This document shows, piece by piece, positions 1 through 12,304 of a DNA stretch of 64,000 nucleotides (the stretch's first letter is position 1; every line of letters starts with the position of its first letter). The position numbers and the translations under genes are program-made. The notes beneath the pieces were generated by a model. It was given only the letters and a program-made list of their open reading frames with translations, searched no databases and was not told the origin of the DNA. The DNA comes from Owenia fusiformis (Eukaryota > Annelida > Polychaeta > Sabellida > Oweniidae): contig CAIIXF020000001.1 of NCBI GenBank assembly GCA_903813345.2, positions 45,713,885 through 45,777,884 of the forward strand. The letters are read 5' to 3'.

Positions 1-1060
1 GGACGAGAGTTCTACCACAGTTACACGATCGGCTGTTTTATTGTTTAGTTGTTAAATCAAAGATTACTTTGTTATGAGAACCAATTATACCAGAAGATGT
101 CTATTTATAGATAAGGCATGCACGTGCCACACTTGTTATATGGATCGTGACGAGTTACTTTGACTTAATTCAAGCACCTGCGTTTCAAAGAGTTACCCCC
201 TACCCAGGAAATATGTATCCGTAAATCTAACTTTAAAGTGAATTTCACGTTAGTATGTTTTATGGTCTCCACGTGTTACCCCCTACCCACGAAATCCATA
301 TTCGTTCCCCATCATACCATCACACTTTTAAATCCCAACTGTTCACTCCCTCCCTACGAAATTTGTGTCTGGAAATCTTATCAATGTTCTACTCCATCCG
401 GTCGCTTTTTGCATTTAATTTTCAAAGAGAATTTTCTTTGATGGTTTATGAGCACATTGAGAACGTAGATAGACAATTTATATCCCACTATTTAGAGTCA
501 ATTAAAAGCATAACCTTTAGAACTGAACTTTATCAAGGACCCCAATCAGCCAATGGAGTAATGGAAGGGAGTTAAGATTGGGGAATGGTCCAGCAAGAAC
601 TTATTTTTCCATTTTTATTGATGGGGGGGGGGGGGTGTTGAATATGTTGCTTTGTGTTTTGGTCTAAACCTGATATACAGTACCTAAGAGCAGCAATTTG
701 AGAGTTTTCTCGTCCTTCTTCTTCTGTTCTTTTAGCGATATCTCAATCTCTCTGTTGATCTTTTTCTGCATCTTGATTTCATCGGGAGTAGTTCCATAAT
801 GAATATACTTCTCGGAGCTGCTTGGTCCACACCCCATTCTTCCCTTATTTTAGTGTCTGTATATGAGATATCCACTTCTTTCTTTACCCTGTGGCTAAGA
901 AAGCTTCCGGGGAAAGCTTGGTCCTATTCTGCTATATCTTTACTTTTGACTATACTCATACGAGTTTATCACTTTATTGTGCTCCCACATCTGCAATGGC
1001 TTGTTGTGACTTAGTGATTATGATAGTTCAACTTCTATAGCTTCTGACTTTGCTACTATA
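1..1060. other. Intergenic, no gene seen
   Basis: Only short chance frames and a run of 13 G near 626. The repeated word GTTACCCCCTACCCA (about 194, 275) suggests an old repeat. Confidence 0.5.
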
Positions 1061-1762
1061 CAGGGTGGGAAAACGTCCACATTTTTCATTTTGGTTTAAA
1101 TTCAATAAGAAAAACAGTTTAATAAAACTACATTCATGAGTAAAAACGTCAGAAGTCATGTTACTACAATAGCATCACTACCCGCATCACTATAAAGACA
1201 TCAGGCCCGTAGCCAGGGGGGTTCGGGCGAACCCCCCCCCCTGGCCAAAATTTCTTTTAAAATCATGCAGTCTTTCACCATTCTGACTAATTTTTGAGTG
1301 ATTTTTGGCCATATTTGCCAAAGTGAACCCCCCTAGAATTCTTTAGAAAAACGAACAGCAAAATTCTGGCTACGGGCCTGGACATATTTGATGAAACAAT
1401 TTTATATGGCATTTATATGCCTCAAACGTATTCAATCAATCAGGTGCTTGGATATGCTCAAAATATTGTAATGAAACATTGTATACAGAACGTTTGGATC
1501 GAGACTAAAACGGTACAATAAAAATGGTACAGTATCAAGGTTCGGAGGGAGAATTGTATACGAATGATGAAGGAATCTGGAGATCCTGGTATCAGATAAA
1601 CTTTTTCATACAAATCCTCCTGAGAATTGAGCGACTATTGGAACAATAGCATAGTTGACCCATGTTTCCCCACAAAAATACTTTTCTAACTACATGTATT
1701 TATATAGTTAATTAAGATATTGTTGCAAAACTAAAAACATGGATGCTTTGTGGCCCACCCTG
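1061..1762. mobile_element. Mariner-like MITE (TA flanks) carrying a nested MITE
   Basis: Begins CAGGGTGGG and ends CCCACCCTG, flanked on both sides by TA, the Tc1/mariner target. It has no usable coding sequence. Its length is inflated by the insertion at 1202-1380. Confidence 0.75.
1202..1380. mobile_element. Nested MITE, CAGGCCCGTAGCC ends, GACAT duplication
   Basis: CAGGCCCGTAGCCAG at the left is inverted as CTGGCTACGGGCCTG at the right. The 5-bp repeat GACAT flanks it at 1197-1201 and 1381-1385. The 179-bp body holds C-runs and no ORF. Confidence 0.85.
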
Positions 1763-2734
1763 TATATACATGTATCTAATAGCCTCCACCTCTGAATAGT
1801 GTGTGACAATGCTAATTAATTTTACCAATTTCCAATTCTGCTATAGTTCGTGACTATGCCAGGTCATATGTGACTTTTTTGCTTGCGACTATACTTGCAT
1901 AATCCATTATCTAGCTCCCACATTAGGTTATCATTAAACTTTAGCGTCCGTAGCTAATTCCAACTTAACTTACACAATTACTTCTGTGTATATATTGTGT
2001 CCGTATAATATTATCCATCCACTTATAAGTGCATCTGCAGAGCTCACATTTAGAACTATAATTCGAGGATGACTATTCTATGAATGCTTTTGGAATACTT
2101 TATAGTTCGATCTAAGTTGAGTCATCTATGTAAAAGCTTGTGTATATGTCGTCTAAAATAGTTATCTTGCTATAATTAGAAATCTTGTCACTGATACTAT
2201 ATATTAATATACAGCTTGGTTATCGTTTAACTTATTTTTTGACAAATGTACCTGTTTATTTAAGTTACAATCTAAGGTTATCAACCCAAACGCTTGCTGT
2301 ACTCGCTTATCAACAAGGTGAACACTGAATATATGCTATGATTATCAAAGTTTAATGAAATATCGGTCCCTTTCTCCGTTTGCTTTATCGTTATGTATTG
2401 ACAATATAATAATGTCTCAGATGCATTTCTCGTGTCTTAGGCTTGGTCTGCAGAACCTGCATTTAGTACACTGCATCACGTAAAATTGTAATGAATCCAT
2501 TTTGTTTCATTTCGATTTCATTAGCTTAGTATCCCGTATCCAATCCGTCTCTTTAGGTAAATTACGCTATCAGAACAGTAGTCGGGACAATTGCCACTCC
2601 ACAGGAGGCGTATGCATTATTTCAGCACATATCGATGGCTCTAGTATCTTTAAATTGATAAGGCTGTCACTTAAAGCTCATGTGCTATATTTCAAGACAT
2701 CCATTTGTCATATCAGTGCTGGTTGTTAACTTAA

Positions 2735-3230
2735 AGTGTGCGCCAAAGTTTAAAACTGCGCAGGCGCACCGCTCTCGCTAAACTATATAAAGAGATTACC
2801 GGGTACACGATTCAGAGGTAAGCCAGGAAGGCGAACGATCTTCGTCTCATGATGATTTCCCATATAATCGTAACCAGGGAAGTTTCACCATTGAAATTGA
2901 AAATTACTATTAGATATACTTTGTAGATGTTATTTATGAAGCTATTTAGTGTTTGCAACAATCAAATGGCTCATTTTGAACATATAAAAAGTATTTGTGT
3001 TTTGTTTCCCAGGGAATTGTATTGTGTACACACATAAATAGTGTACATTATACAGTACTTGAATAGCCTGGTTTACATAATATTGAAGGGCATGCTGATT
3101 ACATGCACACGAGTACATGAATGAAGGCCTAATATTGATATACGTAGCTTGCATACCTAAATAAAAAATAAACTCTTCTAATCCCCTAATGTAAACACGG
3201 CGGTATACGTAGCCCGATTTATCGGAGACT
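2735..3230. mobile_element. TTAA-flanked element with internal TATA box, copy 1
   Basis: TTAA at 2731-2734 and 3231-3234 bracket ends AGTGTGCGCC and a degenerate complement. It shares ends and interior blocks with 19444-20435. A TATATAA at 2784-2790 precedes the shared block AGGTAAGCCAGGA at 2816. TTAA targets point to piggyBac or Kolobok families. It ends about 120 bases before the BLOC1S6 ATG. Confidence 0.65.
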
Positions 3231-3353
3231 TTAACCTACATGTACTAGTGTATATTTTGACAGTCTAAAGAGTTAGGTCAATGTTAGACGTGCTCAAATT
3301 ACTCGTAACTTGGGTTATTTGTTGTTCGTAAAACAGCCATCAATCTTTTGAAT

Positions 3354-4031
3354 ATGACTACCCAGGAGAATGATACTTCGGAGTGTATTGGAGACGATCG
3401 TGCAACTGATGATGACGTGAAGCGTGTAATTGAGGATTCGCCGGATGAACATAGTTCAGTGAAAGCAGAACATTGTGAGGAAGCAACGAATGAGCGTTCG
3501 ATGTCTCCGCTACATGACAATAAAGAAAATGCAATTAAGTCAGGGGATGAGGATTTGACAGATAACGCAAATGAAGGACGTATAGCACATGAACGTGAAG
3601 AAGATTGCGTTGATACGATTCCTCCATATGATGAAGTTACATTGAATGCACTCACCCTGGGGTGCCTTTCGCACTTCCTCCCGGATGTACAAAAAGCGAA
3701 GTCAATTCTACATGAGCTGACTGAGAACCAACGAACGCTCCTGCTATCCATCACGCAAGAGAACAAACGTTGCCAAGACTGCGATTCTATGACTGAGCTC
3801 ACCGTGATCATGGCAAAGTGTAAGCAATATCACTCGAAGTTGATTAACATAAAGAAGGACATGTTGATGTTGATAGAGAAGTCTATTAAGTTAAAGAAGC
3901 GCTCTATAAGGCTACAACAACAAAAGCAAAAAGACGCCTTGCAACGGGAGCACCAGAGGGAGAAAGAACTGGAGAGGGAGCGACAGCTTATTGCAAAGCC
4001 AGCCAAGAAACATGCATCTGCCATCATGTAA
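3354..4031 (+). CDS. BLOC1S6: Pallidin, BLOC-1 subunit 6 (intronless)
   Basis: A single open frame of 225 codons encodes a pallidin homologue. Pallidin is a coiled-coil subunit of BLOC-1, the cytosolic complex for biogenesis of lysosome-related organelles and endosomal sorting; it also binds syntaxin. Residues about 94-225 follow the family from end to end: a CLSHFLPD block, LTENQ, a KQYHSKLINIKKDMLML block, KLKKR, a QREKE-rich helix and a terminal AKPAKK. The region after residue 110 is a long charged heptad-like coiled coil. Residues 1-90 are an acidic, Ser/Asp/Glu-rich extension, making the protein longer than the roughly 170-residue vertebrate form. I chose the ATG at 3354 because the frame opens upstream only with a TTG. 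No intron is needed, whereas vertebrate BLOC1S6 is multi-exonic, so this is either intron loss or an intact retrocopy. The identification is strong; single-locus status is unknown. Confidence 0.93.
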   Translation: MTTQENDTSECIGDDRATDDDVKRVIEDSPDEHSSVKAEHCEEATNERSMSPLHDNKENAIKSGDEDLTDNANEGRIAHEREEDCVDTIPPYDEVTLNALTLGCLSHFLPDVQKAKSILHELTENQRTLLLSITQENKRCQDCDSMTELTVIMAKCKQYHSKLINIKKDMLMLIEKSIKLKKRSIRLQQQKQKDALQREHQREKELERERQLIAKPAKKHASAIM

Positions 4032-4599
4032 CATAAGTTAAGCTGGTTAAGGCAAAATGCTAAAAAATCACATGGTCATAAAACACTTTGTTGAACTTTA
4101 TGATGAGCCTTTGGAGTTCGTTAGATAAATAATAGATATTTGAGCTCAAATGGATTTTCATTTGAAACAAAACTTCGTATAGTATAAAGTTGACTATTAT
4201 TGTTTTCGACAGGTCTTATGCAATGATTAATTGGCATTGATTCGCATTGCCCTGAAATCATCATGATTCTTTTTCCGCCTGTACATCCCAAGCCAGCAAC
4301 CAGCCAGGCCAGAGTCTTGACTCTGGACCTCTGTGTTCACAGTATGGGGATGGAGTTCGGAGAGTGAGATGTCTTTAATGACACACATTTAAAAATCATT
4401 CTGTCTAGTTCAAAGTTCCAAAAATGGCATCAAATGACATCAACTTATCTAATTTTACTTCACATTGTTTCGTGTTTTCAGCAACCCTGTACTAAACCTC
4501 TGTCTGAATGCAGTGTTCAATTTCTGATGATGACTTGAATTGGAATCGATAAAAACCGGATAATCAGTAATACTTTGCAGCAAATAGGAATAATATAAC

Positions 4600-4605
4600 A
4601 ATAAA
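4600..4605 (+). terminator. Candidate polyadenylation signal for BLOC1S6
   Basis: AATAAA lies about 570 bases after the BLOC1S6 stop, followed by a T-rich stretch. It is the first exact AATAAA I noticed downstream; use of this site is inference. Confidence 0.3.
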
Positions 4606-5138
4606 TAGTGTATTATTATTTTATTTTATTGTTTATGAATTTTTCATTGCAATCGCCGAGAGACATTTAAATATTATGTGTTCATGGCATTTAACGTTTT
4701 TTCTTTAATCCTGATATTTATAGGGAATTGTCAATCTAATATTTATTTTACAACCCAACCGGAAAATTCTACCGACATTCTTTTAAACATGATTGAAAAT
4801 GCATATCACTAGACAGAGTTCACTTGATAGAGATATGTGAATATATCGAAAATTCGTAATCTCAAACAATCTGTTTGTGAAACACTTCTTAACACAATAC
4901 GACTAGACAGAATGGTATTAAATAGAGAGTACTGTAGTCGAAGGAAGCTTACTACAGGGTGATCAAAAACAAGGCCATCGCTGTCATTTCAATAATTTGA
5001 ACAAAAATTATTCTTGAAACTTTTTTTTATTTAATTTTTGGGTTTCAGAGAAGAAAAAACATGTTAAAGCAATTGTAAATAAGCCACACGGTGAACAGAA
5101 TCGCACCCTTGAACAGAATACAGTTTTCGGGATGGAAA

Positions 5139-5690
5139 ATTCAAAATGGCCACCTTAACATTTACCCAGACTGCCTAAAAACTAATCAGTTCTAAACTTT
5201 ACATAGAAACATCTCTAAAAAATTTTAGGATGAATCCATGAAACCTGTAAACAACCCTCAAGAGACACGTTTTAAGCTATTACTTCACAGTGTATCAGCT
5301 TTTTTCTACGATTCAGATCTTCCTGAAAAAATCCTGGTAAAACATATACTGATGTATTTCAAAATATGTGAAAATTGGAAAGATCGACCGTTTAGTTATT
5401 TCTAAAAAAATGTTTGAATTTAACATTGCTCTCAATGGGAAATTCTTTTTTATTTTTAAAACAATTGCCTTCACAGACACGATTTTAGGACGAAAAATCC
5501 AAAATGGCCGCCTTAACATTTAACCAGAATGCCAAAAAACGAATCAGTTCTAAACTTTCATAGGTAGAAACATCCCTGAGAATTTCAAATGAATCCCTCA
5601 AACGGTTTGACTGGAAACCTGTAAACAAAATCATTCGGGACGCCCGCCCGCCCGGCAAACTGATTACAATATAGCACCTTAGGGTGCGAT
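5139..5690 (+). repeat. Two diverged tandem copies of a ~330-bp repeat
   Basis: The segment beginning CAAAATGGCCACCTTAACAT (about 5139) recurs as CAAAATGGCCGCCTTAACAT (about 5501), followed by the same order of words (AATCAGTTCTAAACTTT, GAATCC, AACCTGTAAACAA). The second copy ends near a CCCGCCCGCCCGG tract. Confidence 0.6.
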
Positions 5691-6046
5691 AAAAACAGTT
5701 ACATGGTAAACGTACATTACATTAAACAATTCAAGTAAGTTTAACCAAATGTCACCATTCATCAGTAGACAAGATGCAAGAAGAAATAAGCTTGATCTAT
5801 TTAAAAAAGTCATTTCAAAAGTCAAAGTGATATCATGAAATTGCATCTAGAAATGAAGTTTTAAAAGTTATTGATCAACTTTCAATTTTTATTCTCTTAG
5901 AAAATATGAGATTTCTAAGTTGGGTTGATTCCCAATAGAGCCCATACTATAAAACCATTAAAATGAAATATCTTCTTGTAATGAACATTTGAATTATTTT
6001 ACAGAACATATTCAAAATAGTTCATTTACGAAGGTTGAAAATGTAA

Positions 6047-6626
6047 CCCCCCTATCACACCAAACTAGTTCTTACCCGTTCTTGCCAGTCCTACGAAAAT
6101 GTCGTAAAACGGGCTCGATCTGGCTGCGGTCGGGATATATGTCTAAAATAATTAGCTACTTCGTTCATAAACAGTCTTCAATACGTCCATCACGTTCGCA
6201 GTTCGTTCAGGTCGCACCACGTCGGTGTGCAACGTAGTATAAACCGTCCCTTAGTCTAGAAGGTCATCATGACCTGATTACAGAACGGTATGGTCGCCAT
6301 CGAATTTTGAATCGATTCAAATTTCTAAATCACATACCCCGTCCGGGAAAGTCCATGAAGTTCGTAAACAGACCGTAGAACGTTGTAGCTACATTCATTC
6401 AGATCGCACACAGTTTAAAACCGATTCGGCAACGTTTTGATGATCACCAGAAAATGTTGAGCATGCTCTACGTGCTGGAGGACCTACTCGTTCTAGTAGT
6501 TTCATGAAGTTTGTAAACAGATCCCAAACGGTTCTTAGTGGGTTCGTAGTACGTCAAATCCGTTCGTGCACAGTTTAAGCCCGTTTTCGAGAACGTAGTG
6601 AGAACTAGTTTGGTGTGATAGTAGGG
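6047..6626. mobile_element. MITE with CTATCACACCAAACTAG ends, copy 1
   Basis: CCCCCCTATCACACC at the left, with GGTGTGATAGTAGGG inverted at the right. The inner part of the terminal repeat includes AAACTAGTTCTTAC. Flanks are TAA and TTA, close to a 3-bp TWA target as in PIF/Harbinger, with one mismatch. The body is rich in CGTT words. Confidence 0.7.
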
Positions 6627-7373
6627 TTAGATAACACTGCACTGATTTACTAACCCCCCTATCACACCAAACTAGTTCTTACCCGTTCTTGCAAGTCCTA
6701 CGAAAACGTCGTCAAACGGGCTCAATCTGGCTGTGGTCGGGAAATATGTCTAAAATAATTAGCTACTTCGTTCATAAACAGTCTTCAATAAGCCCATCTC
6801 ATTCGCAGTTCGTTCAGGTAGCACCACGTCGGTGTGCAACGTCGTGTAACGCGTCCCTTATTCTAGAAGGTCATCATGACCTGATTACAGAACGGTATGG
6901 TCGCCATCGTATTTTGAATCGATTCAAAATTCTAAATCACATTTCCCAACCGGGAAAGTCCATGAAGTTCGTAAATAGACCGTAGAACGTTGTAGCTACG
7001 TTCATTCCGTTCGCGCACAGTTTAAAACCAGTTTTGAAGAACGCAGCGGCAACTTGCTTGGTGTGATAGCTATATTTTTGTAAACTCGTTGATAAATACG
7101 TTCTTAATCATTTTTAACCCGTTTGCAATTAGTTCTACCTTGTTCTCAATACGTCCTAAGACAGTTCAACTCGTTGTAAAAACGTCCCTAGTAGGATTGA
7201 AGTACGACGGTTCCGTTTGTAGTACGTTCAGCCCGTCGTTATTAGGTTGTTACTCGTTCTAAATGTAGAGCTTAAATGACCAAGAGAACATTTTGAGCAT
7301 GTTCTAAGTTCTAGAGGACCTACTCGTTGGAGTACGTTCGATGAAGTTTGTAAATAGACCCCAGACGGTTCTA

Positions 7374-9372
7374 CAGGGTGGGCCAATAAAAATTGGAACA
7401 TTTTTCTATTTAGTCAATTTTCTTTATTATTGCAGTTCTAGTCAACAAAAATTCAGATAATGGTAAAATGATTATTTGTGAAAATGTTAAATATAAAAAT
7501 ATGAATGTATGATTGTTTTTGGCTTGTCATGGTCATGATCCGTGTACTGCGTGCGTCATGAAAAATTTCCAAATTTTTCTACTTGAAACATCATTGCTGA
7601 AAGTACAGTATCTCATACAATTACAATATATGCCCTTCAAATGGTTTCAACACAATTTCCATCAATTAAAACAAATGTAGTTATCTCTAGGAGAAGCTAG
7701 ACATGTCTCCTTTGGATAGTATAGCTTAACTCAGATGTTTTGCAAAGCTGGCACAATATGTCTCACACCTATCATTTAAGCCATGCATGACTGTCATATA
7801 CACCTCAGACAAATTGTCCAGGTGGGTGGAGGACATGTTCAGTAATTAAATGTTGAGTTTGTATATTCATATTACACAAGCTGTTTACAATGAATTGTTT
7901 TTCAAATTCTATAAGTTTGGAAAATAATACATGACTAACAAAAATGTCACAATAGATGGAAAACTGTTACTATTTTTGTTCTTACTTAGCGCAATGGTTT
8001 CCTGAACCTCGGCCCACCTGAACAATCAGTCTGAGCTGTACTTGACAGTCATACATGGCTTAAATGACATGTCTAGGTCATGTTTTGACATGTCTAGGTT
8101 CTCCTAGAGATAACTACATTTTAGAAATTGTGTTGAGACCATTTGAAGGGTACATATTCACCCTGGACGAAGTGATAAGGTCAAAACAAGTGGCTCCGAT
8201 TTAGGAAAATACGATCTTCCTAAAAAATAATAATTTTAGTACCCCAATTTTTGTAAGGTTAAATTCTTGTGAACAAAGAGGAGAATCATATACAATTTTG
8301 TATTATGTTCAAGTGGTACATCTTAAACTACTCAGTTCGTGTGTTTTAAATTGAATGGAACGCGCATTAGTGGCTGGAGTGTAAATTAAAGTTGAGAATT
8401 ATATCTCCCGCTAAAAATTACGATTTTATATTGTCAAAATATCTTTCATTGATGATCAATGATGCATATAAACGTTCATGCACACCGAGATTGTATGTTT
8501 CTTTTCATATGTGCATTTACAGCATCGACAGTTATTTCAATTTGATGTGATGCCTATTGTTTTACTCCCGACGACGAACATTTGAGGAAAAGACGCGATT
8601 ATTGATTTGGAAGCCTACACAGCTGAAAGTAAACAAGTGATTAATTAGACATCCATTCCACGTATTTTCCATATATTCTGTGGGAATCGGAGCCGCGTTT
8701 TTTCCAGAAAATAATTCTAATCTCGTCTCAGGGACGTAAATTACTACTTGTATTAGAAAAATAATAGTGATATGACATTCCCTGGTTCATAAACTATCAT
8801 ATCGCCAAATATCAATGGATTTGAAACAGAGTATCTACCATTTTTTCGAAAATAATCAAAAAAAAATATTGCGGTTATTTACAAAAATATATTATTTCAA
8901 TTCGTATTCATTTCGTTTCTTAGTATTAATCGTTACAATATTATATATAGAGAGGTGGATATGTCTTGGATCAATGTACCGAGTTTGAACATGTCATGTG
9001 GCCAATAAAGGGTATAATTTAAAGAAATAAACTCACCCCTGCTCTGTCATGTTTATTTTTAGGAAGATCGTATTTTCCTAAATCGGAGCCACTTGTTTTG
9101 ACCTTATCACTTCGTCCAGGGTGATATTGTATGGTTGAGATACTGTACTTTCAGTAGTGATGTTTCAAGCAGAGAAAATTTGGAAATTTTTCATGACGCA
9201 CGCAGTATACAGATCATGACCATGACAAGCCAAATATAATCATACATTCATATTTTTATCTTTAACATTTTCACAAGTAATCATTTTACCATTATCTGAA
9301 TTTTTGTGTATTAAACTGCAAAAATAAAGACAACTCGATAAATAGAAAAATGTTCCATATTGGCCCACCCTG
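7374..9372. mobile_element. Mariner-like foldback element, TA target, nested
   Basis: CAGGGTGGGCCAATA at the left and TATTGGCCCACCCTG at the right, TA on both sides. Terminal repeats are unusually long: the left arm (to about 7790) pairs with the right arm, which is split by the insertion at 8159-9123 (right arm = about 8030-8158 plus 9124-9372). No transposase frame is visible. Confidence 0.8.
8159..9123. mobile_element. CACCCTGGACG foldback element, ATATT duplication
   Basis: CACCCTGGACGAAGTGATAA at the left is inverted at the right end. ATATT repeats at 8154-8158 and 9124-9128. Terminal repeats are about 65 bp. The intact opposite arm of the host element serves as an empty-site control for the 5-bp duplication. 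Confidence 0.85.
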
Positions 9373-9503
9373 TAAGTACGTCCAGTCCGTTCGTACACAG
9401 TTGAAGCCCGTTTTCGAGAACGTAGTGAGAACTAGTTTGGTGTGATAGTAGGGTAAATCTATTCATTGAAGTTCAGTAAAACTTTTTCTATGTCTGCCAT
9501 TGT

Positions 9504-10325
9504 CTGCAGAGTTTCCATATTCCCTAACATGGGGGATCAAAATGTTTTCTAGCTTCAATTTATTGTTTGTTTGGCCCAAGGTCAGAGTTTAAAAAGTGTA
9601 TACATCATACCGGTGAATGTTTGCCTGGTATGATAAAAACGGGAAATAAAAAGATAGGATTGATAAAGGACAATGCACTTTTTTCTTTACAGAGGTTATC
9701 AATATTTGAAATACTAAAATTTACACTGCACTGGCCGAATAACATGGGACCTAAACTCAAAATTTTGGATGATCCTTCCCAGAGATGTTATCCGTGAAAG
9801 CCCAAATTATGTAATTTCAAAATTCAAGAAAAACGTCATTTTAATGGATATGAATAACAGATATACTAAGTATATAAACAATGGCATAGTACCGACGCCA
9901 TTTATACGTGTGTGCAGAGTTGCCATATTCCCTAACATGGGGGATCAAAATGTTTTCTAGCTTCAATTTTTTGTTTGTTTGGCCAAAGGCATTTGGTCAG
10001 AGTATATGTATAGTGTATACATCATACCGGTGAATGTTTGGTATGATAAAAACGGGAAATAAAAAGATAGGATTGATAAAGGACAATGCACTTTTTTCTT
10101 TACAGAGGGTATCAATATTTGAAATACTAAAATTTACACTGCACTGGCCGAATAACATGGGACATAACTCAAAATTTTGGATGATCCTTCCCAGAGATGT
10201 TATCCGTGAAAGCCCAAATTATGTAATTTCAAAATTCAAGAAAAAACGTCATTTTAATGGATATGAATATCAGATATACTAAGTGTATAAACAATGACAT
10301 AGTATCGACGCTATTTATACGTGTG
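9504..10325 (+). repeat. Tandem duplication, ~408-bp unit
   Basis: CCATATTCCCTAACATGGGG at 9515 recurs at 9923, and the next 400 bases follow with few changes (including GATAAAAACGGGAAATAAAA and CACTGCACTGGCCGAATAAC). Short frames inside it shift between copies, so it is not coding. Confidence 0.9.
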
Positions 10326-11414
10326 TCCTTCTGTCAGACCACAAGTCATCGTCAACTATCTCGGGAGCTATATGGACTATTTCTCTATTTCCTTCATATT
10401 TAGTTTGGATGATATTGGATCATTGGATCATATTGATTGTCATCCAAAATCTTTCATTTTTCATTTTATACCAGAATCAATTGGTTTTTTCATGTTTTGA
10501 AATGAATTAAATTTCAAACAATTCTCATTTTCTCTTTTCGTTTTTGAAAATTTTCACTGTATAACTTTTTTCAAATATCTTCCTTAACAAATACCAAAAG
10601 CACAATTAAATTCACAGTGAAGACAAGTTATTAAATGTTTAAAGCGTGACTGCCTTGTGATTTTTCTCCCGGACAATCAGTGATGTTCCATTCTGACTGT
10701 TTTATTTGAAATAAATTCACAATTCGTTGAACAAAACGTCCTTCAAAATCAACGTTTTGATAACACTAGGTAGGGCTATAATGTTTAACACAAAATATGT
10801 TAGCTTGTTTGATTGTTATGTATTGGTGTTAATCATTACTAAAAATCATGAATGTACGTGACAAAATTATATTTGAAATAAATTCACAATTTTTGAACAA
10901 AAAGTCGTTCACAATCAATCATTGATGCCATTGGGCAGGACATAATATAAATGGTTTACTTTACGAACATGGGGGCTTTGAAATATGTATCAGCTTTACG
11001 TTCCTAGTAAAGATTTTTTGAACGCTAATATTTTAATTAAAACAATAAATCAGGGTCTATTGGTTTGAAAACATGTAGTTTTGTTGCGTTGGCTGACTAA
11101 AATATGTGTGGAATCCACGGGGGAAAAGAAGTTACAGCAAAATTTAAAGTATGGACGTATTTGGTCCACCTTGTATATACAGAAACTATATGTATAACTT
11201 GTACAAAACATTATAATGAATTAAAATAAATTAGATTACACGAATCAGATGTTTTGTGATTAACACTCACAATTATTTCAATATATCTTCTATCTAGTGT
11301 AAGAATATGAAAACATGAGTATATCATATGGTAACATAATAATTATATAACTTTACAATGACATAACTGCAGCGTTTGAGTTTAGGATTGATGTCAACTG
11401 AATGGAAGGTATTT

Positions 11415-12304
11415 CACCCTTGGTATACGCAGCTAACGAAAATTGACCGGCACGGGTCAAAAGCTGGACCGGCACGGGTCAACGGTTTTATTTGAATTTA
11501 AAACAGCCATAACTTGCTCAATATTGACTTCCTCGTGTCTAATTTGAAATATATGATGCCTCCCGATGCTTTTAAGTACCCCAATTTTTTACAGATTTTT
11601 AAACGGACCAAAACTCTCTAAATGCGCATTTATGCTCTTTTCTCTCGAGAACGACTGTCTCATTTTCACGATAACTTTTATTTAGTACTTCTAACATATA
11701 AGATCTATTTTTCCCCATCAAGGTATGATGTAAATGACATGCTATTTACATCTTGTGAGTTTCAATGACGCGCGTTTGATTTTATAAAAAATGCCAAACT
11801 TTGTGACAAAGAATTTCATCAGCTATTGCCCCGAACCGGTCCGTCTTCTCGCTACAAGCAGATTGCCCCGAACCGGTCCGTCTTCTCACTGCAAGCAGGA
11901 TGAAATTCTTTGTCACAAAGTTTGGCATTTTTTATAAAATCAAACGCGCGTCATTGAAACTCACAAGATGTAAATAGCATGTCATTTACATCATACCTTG
12001 ATGGGGAAAAATAGATCTTATATGTTAGAAGTACTAAATAAAAGTTATCGTGAAAATGAGACAGCCGTTCTCGAGAGAAAAGAGCATAAATGCGCATTTA
12101 GAGAGTTTTGGTCCGTTTAAAAATCTGTAAAAAATTGGGGTACTTAAAAGCATCGAGAGGCACCATATATTTCAAATTAGACACGAGGAAGTCATTATTG
12201 AGCAAGTTATGGCTATTTTAAATTCAAATAAAACCGTTAACCCATGCCGGTCCAGCTTTTGACCCGTGCCGGTCAATTTTCGTTAGCTGCGTATACCAAG
12301 GGTG
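11415..12304. mobile_element. 890-bp palindromic foldback element, TATTT duplication
   Basis: CACCCTTGGTATACGCAGCT at the left is inverted at the right. The two arms (about 430 bp each) are nearly identical inverted copies, meeting at a short centre that itself carries a tandem TTGCCCCGAACCGGTCCGTC twice. TATTT flanks at 11410-11414 and 12305-12309. Confidence 0.92.

Larger units (their letters stand above)
6654..9453. mobile_element. CTATCACACCAAACTAG element, copy 2, host of nested insertions
   Basis: Same ends as copy 1, flanked by TAA on both sides (6651-6653, 9454-9456). An internal GGTGTGATAG lies near 7057. The region 7330-7371 plus 9375-9453 aligns with 6500-6626 of copy 1, showing where the 2-kb insertion 7374-9372 entered. 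Confidence 0.75.

Noticed and set aside
3299-3811. 170-codon minus-strand frame opposite BLOC1S6
   Set aside because: Antisense shadow of the pallidin gene; Ser/Arg/Cys-rich nonsense composition.
9567-10282. Short similar frames (about 60-80 codons) in the 408-bp tandem duplication
   Set aside because: The frames differ by indels between the two copies, so similarity comes from the DNA duplication, not coding constraint.
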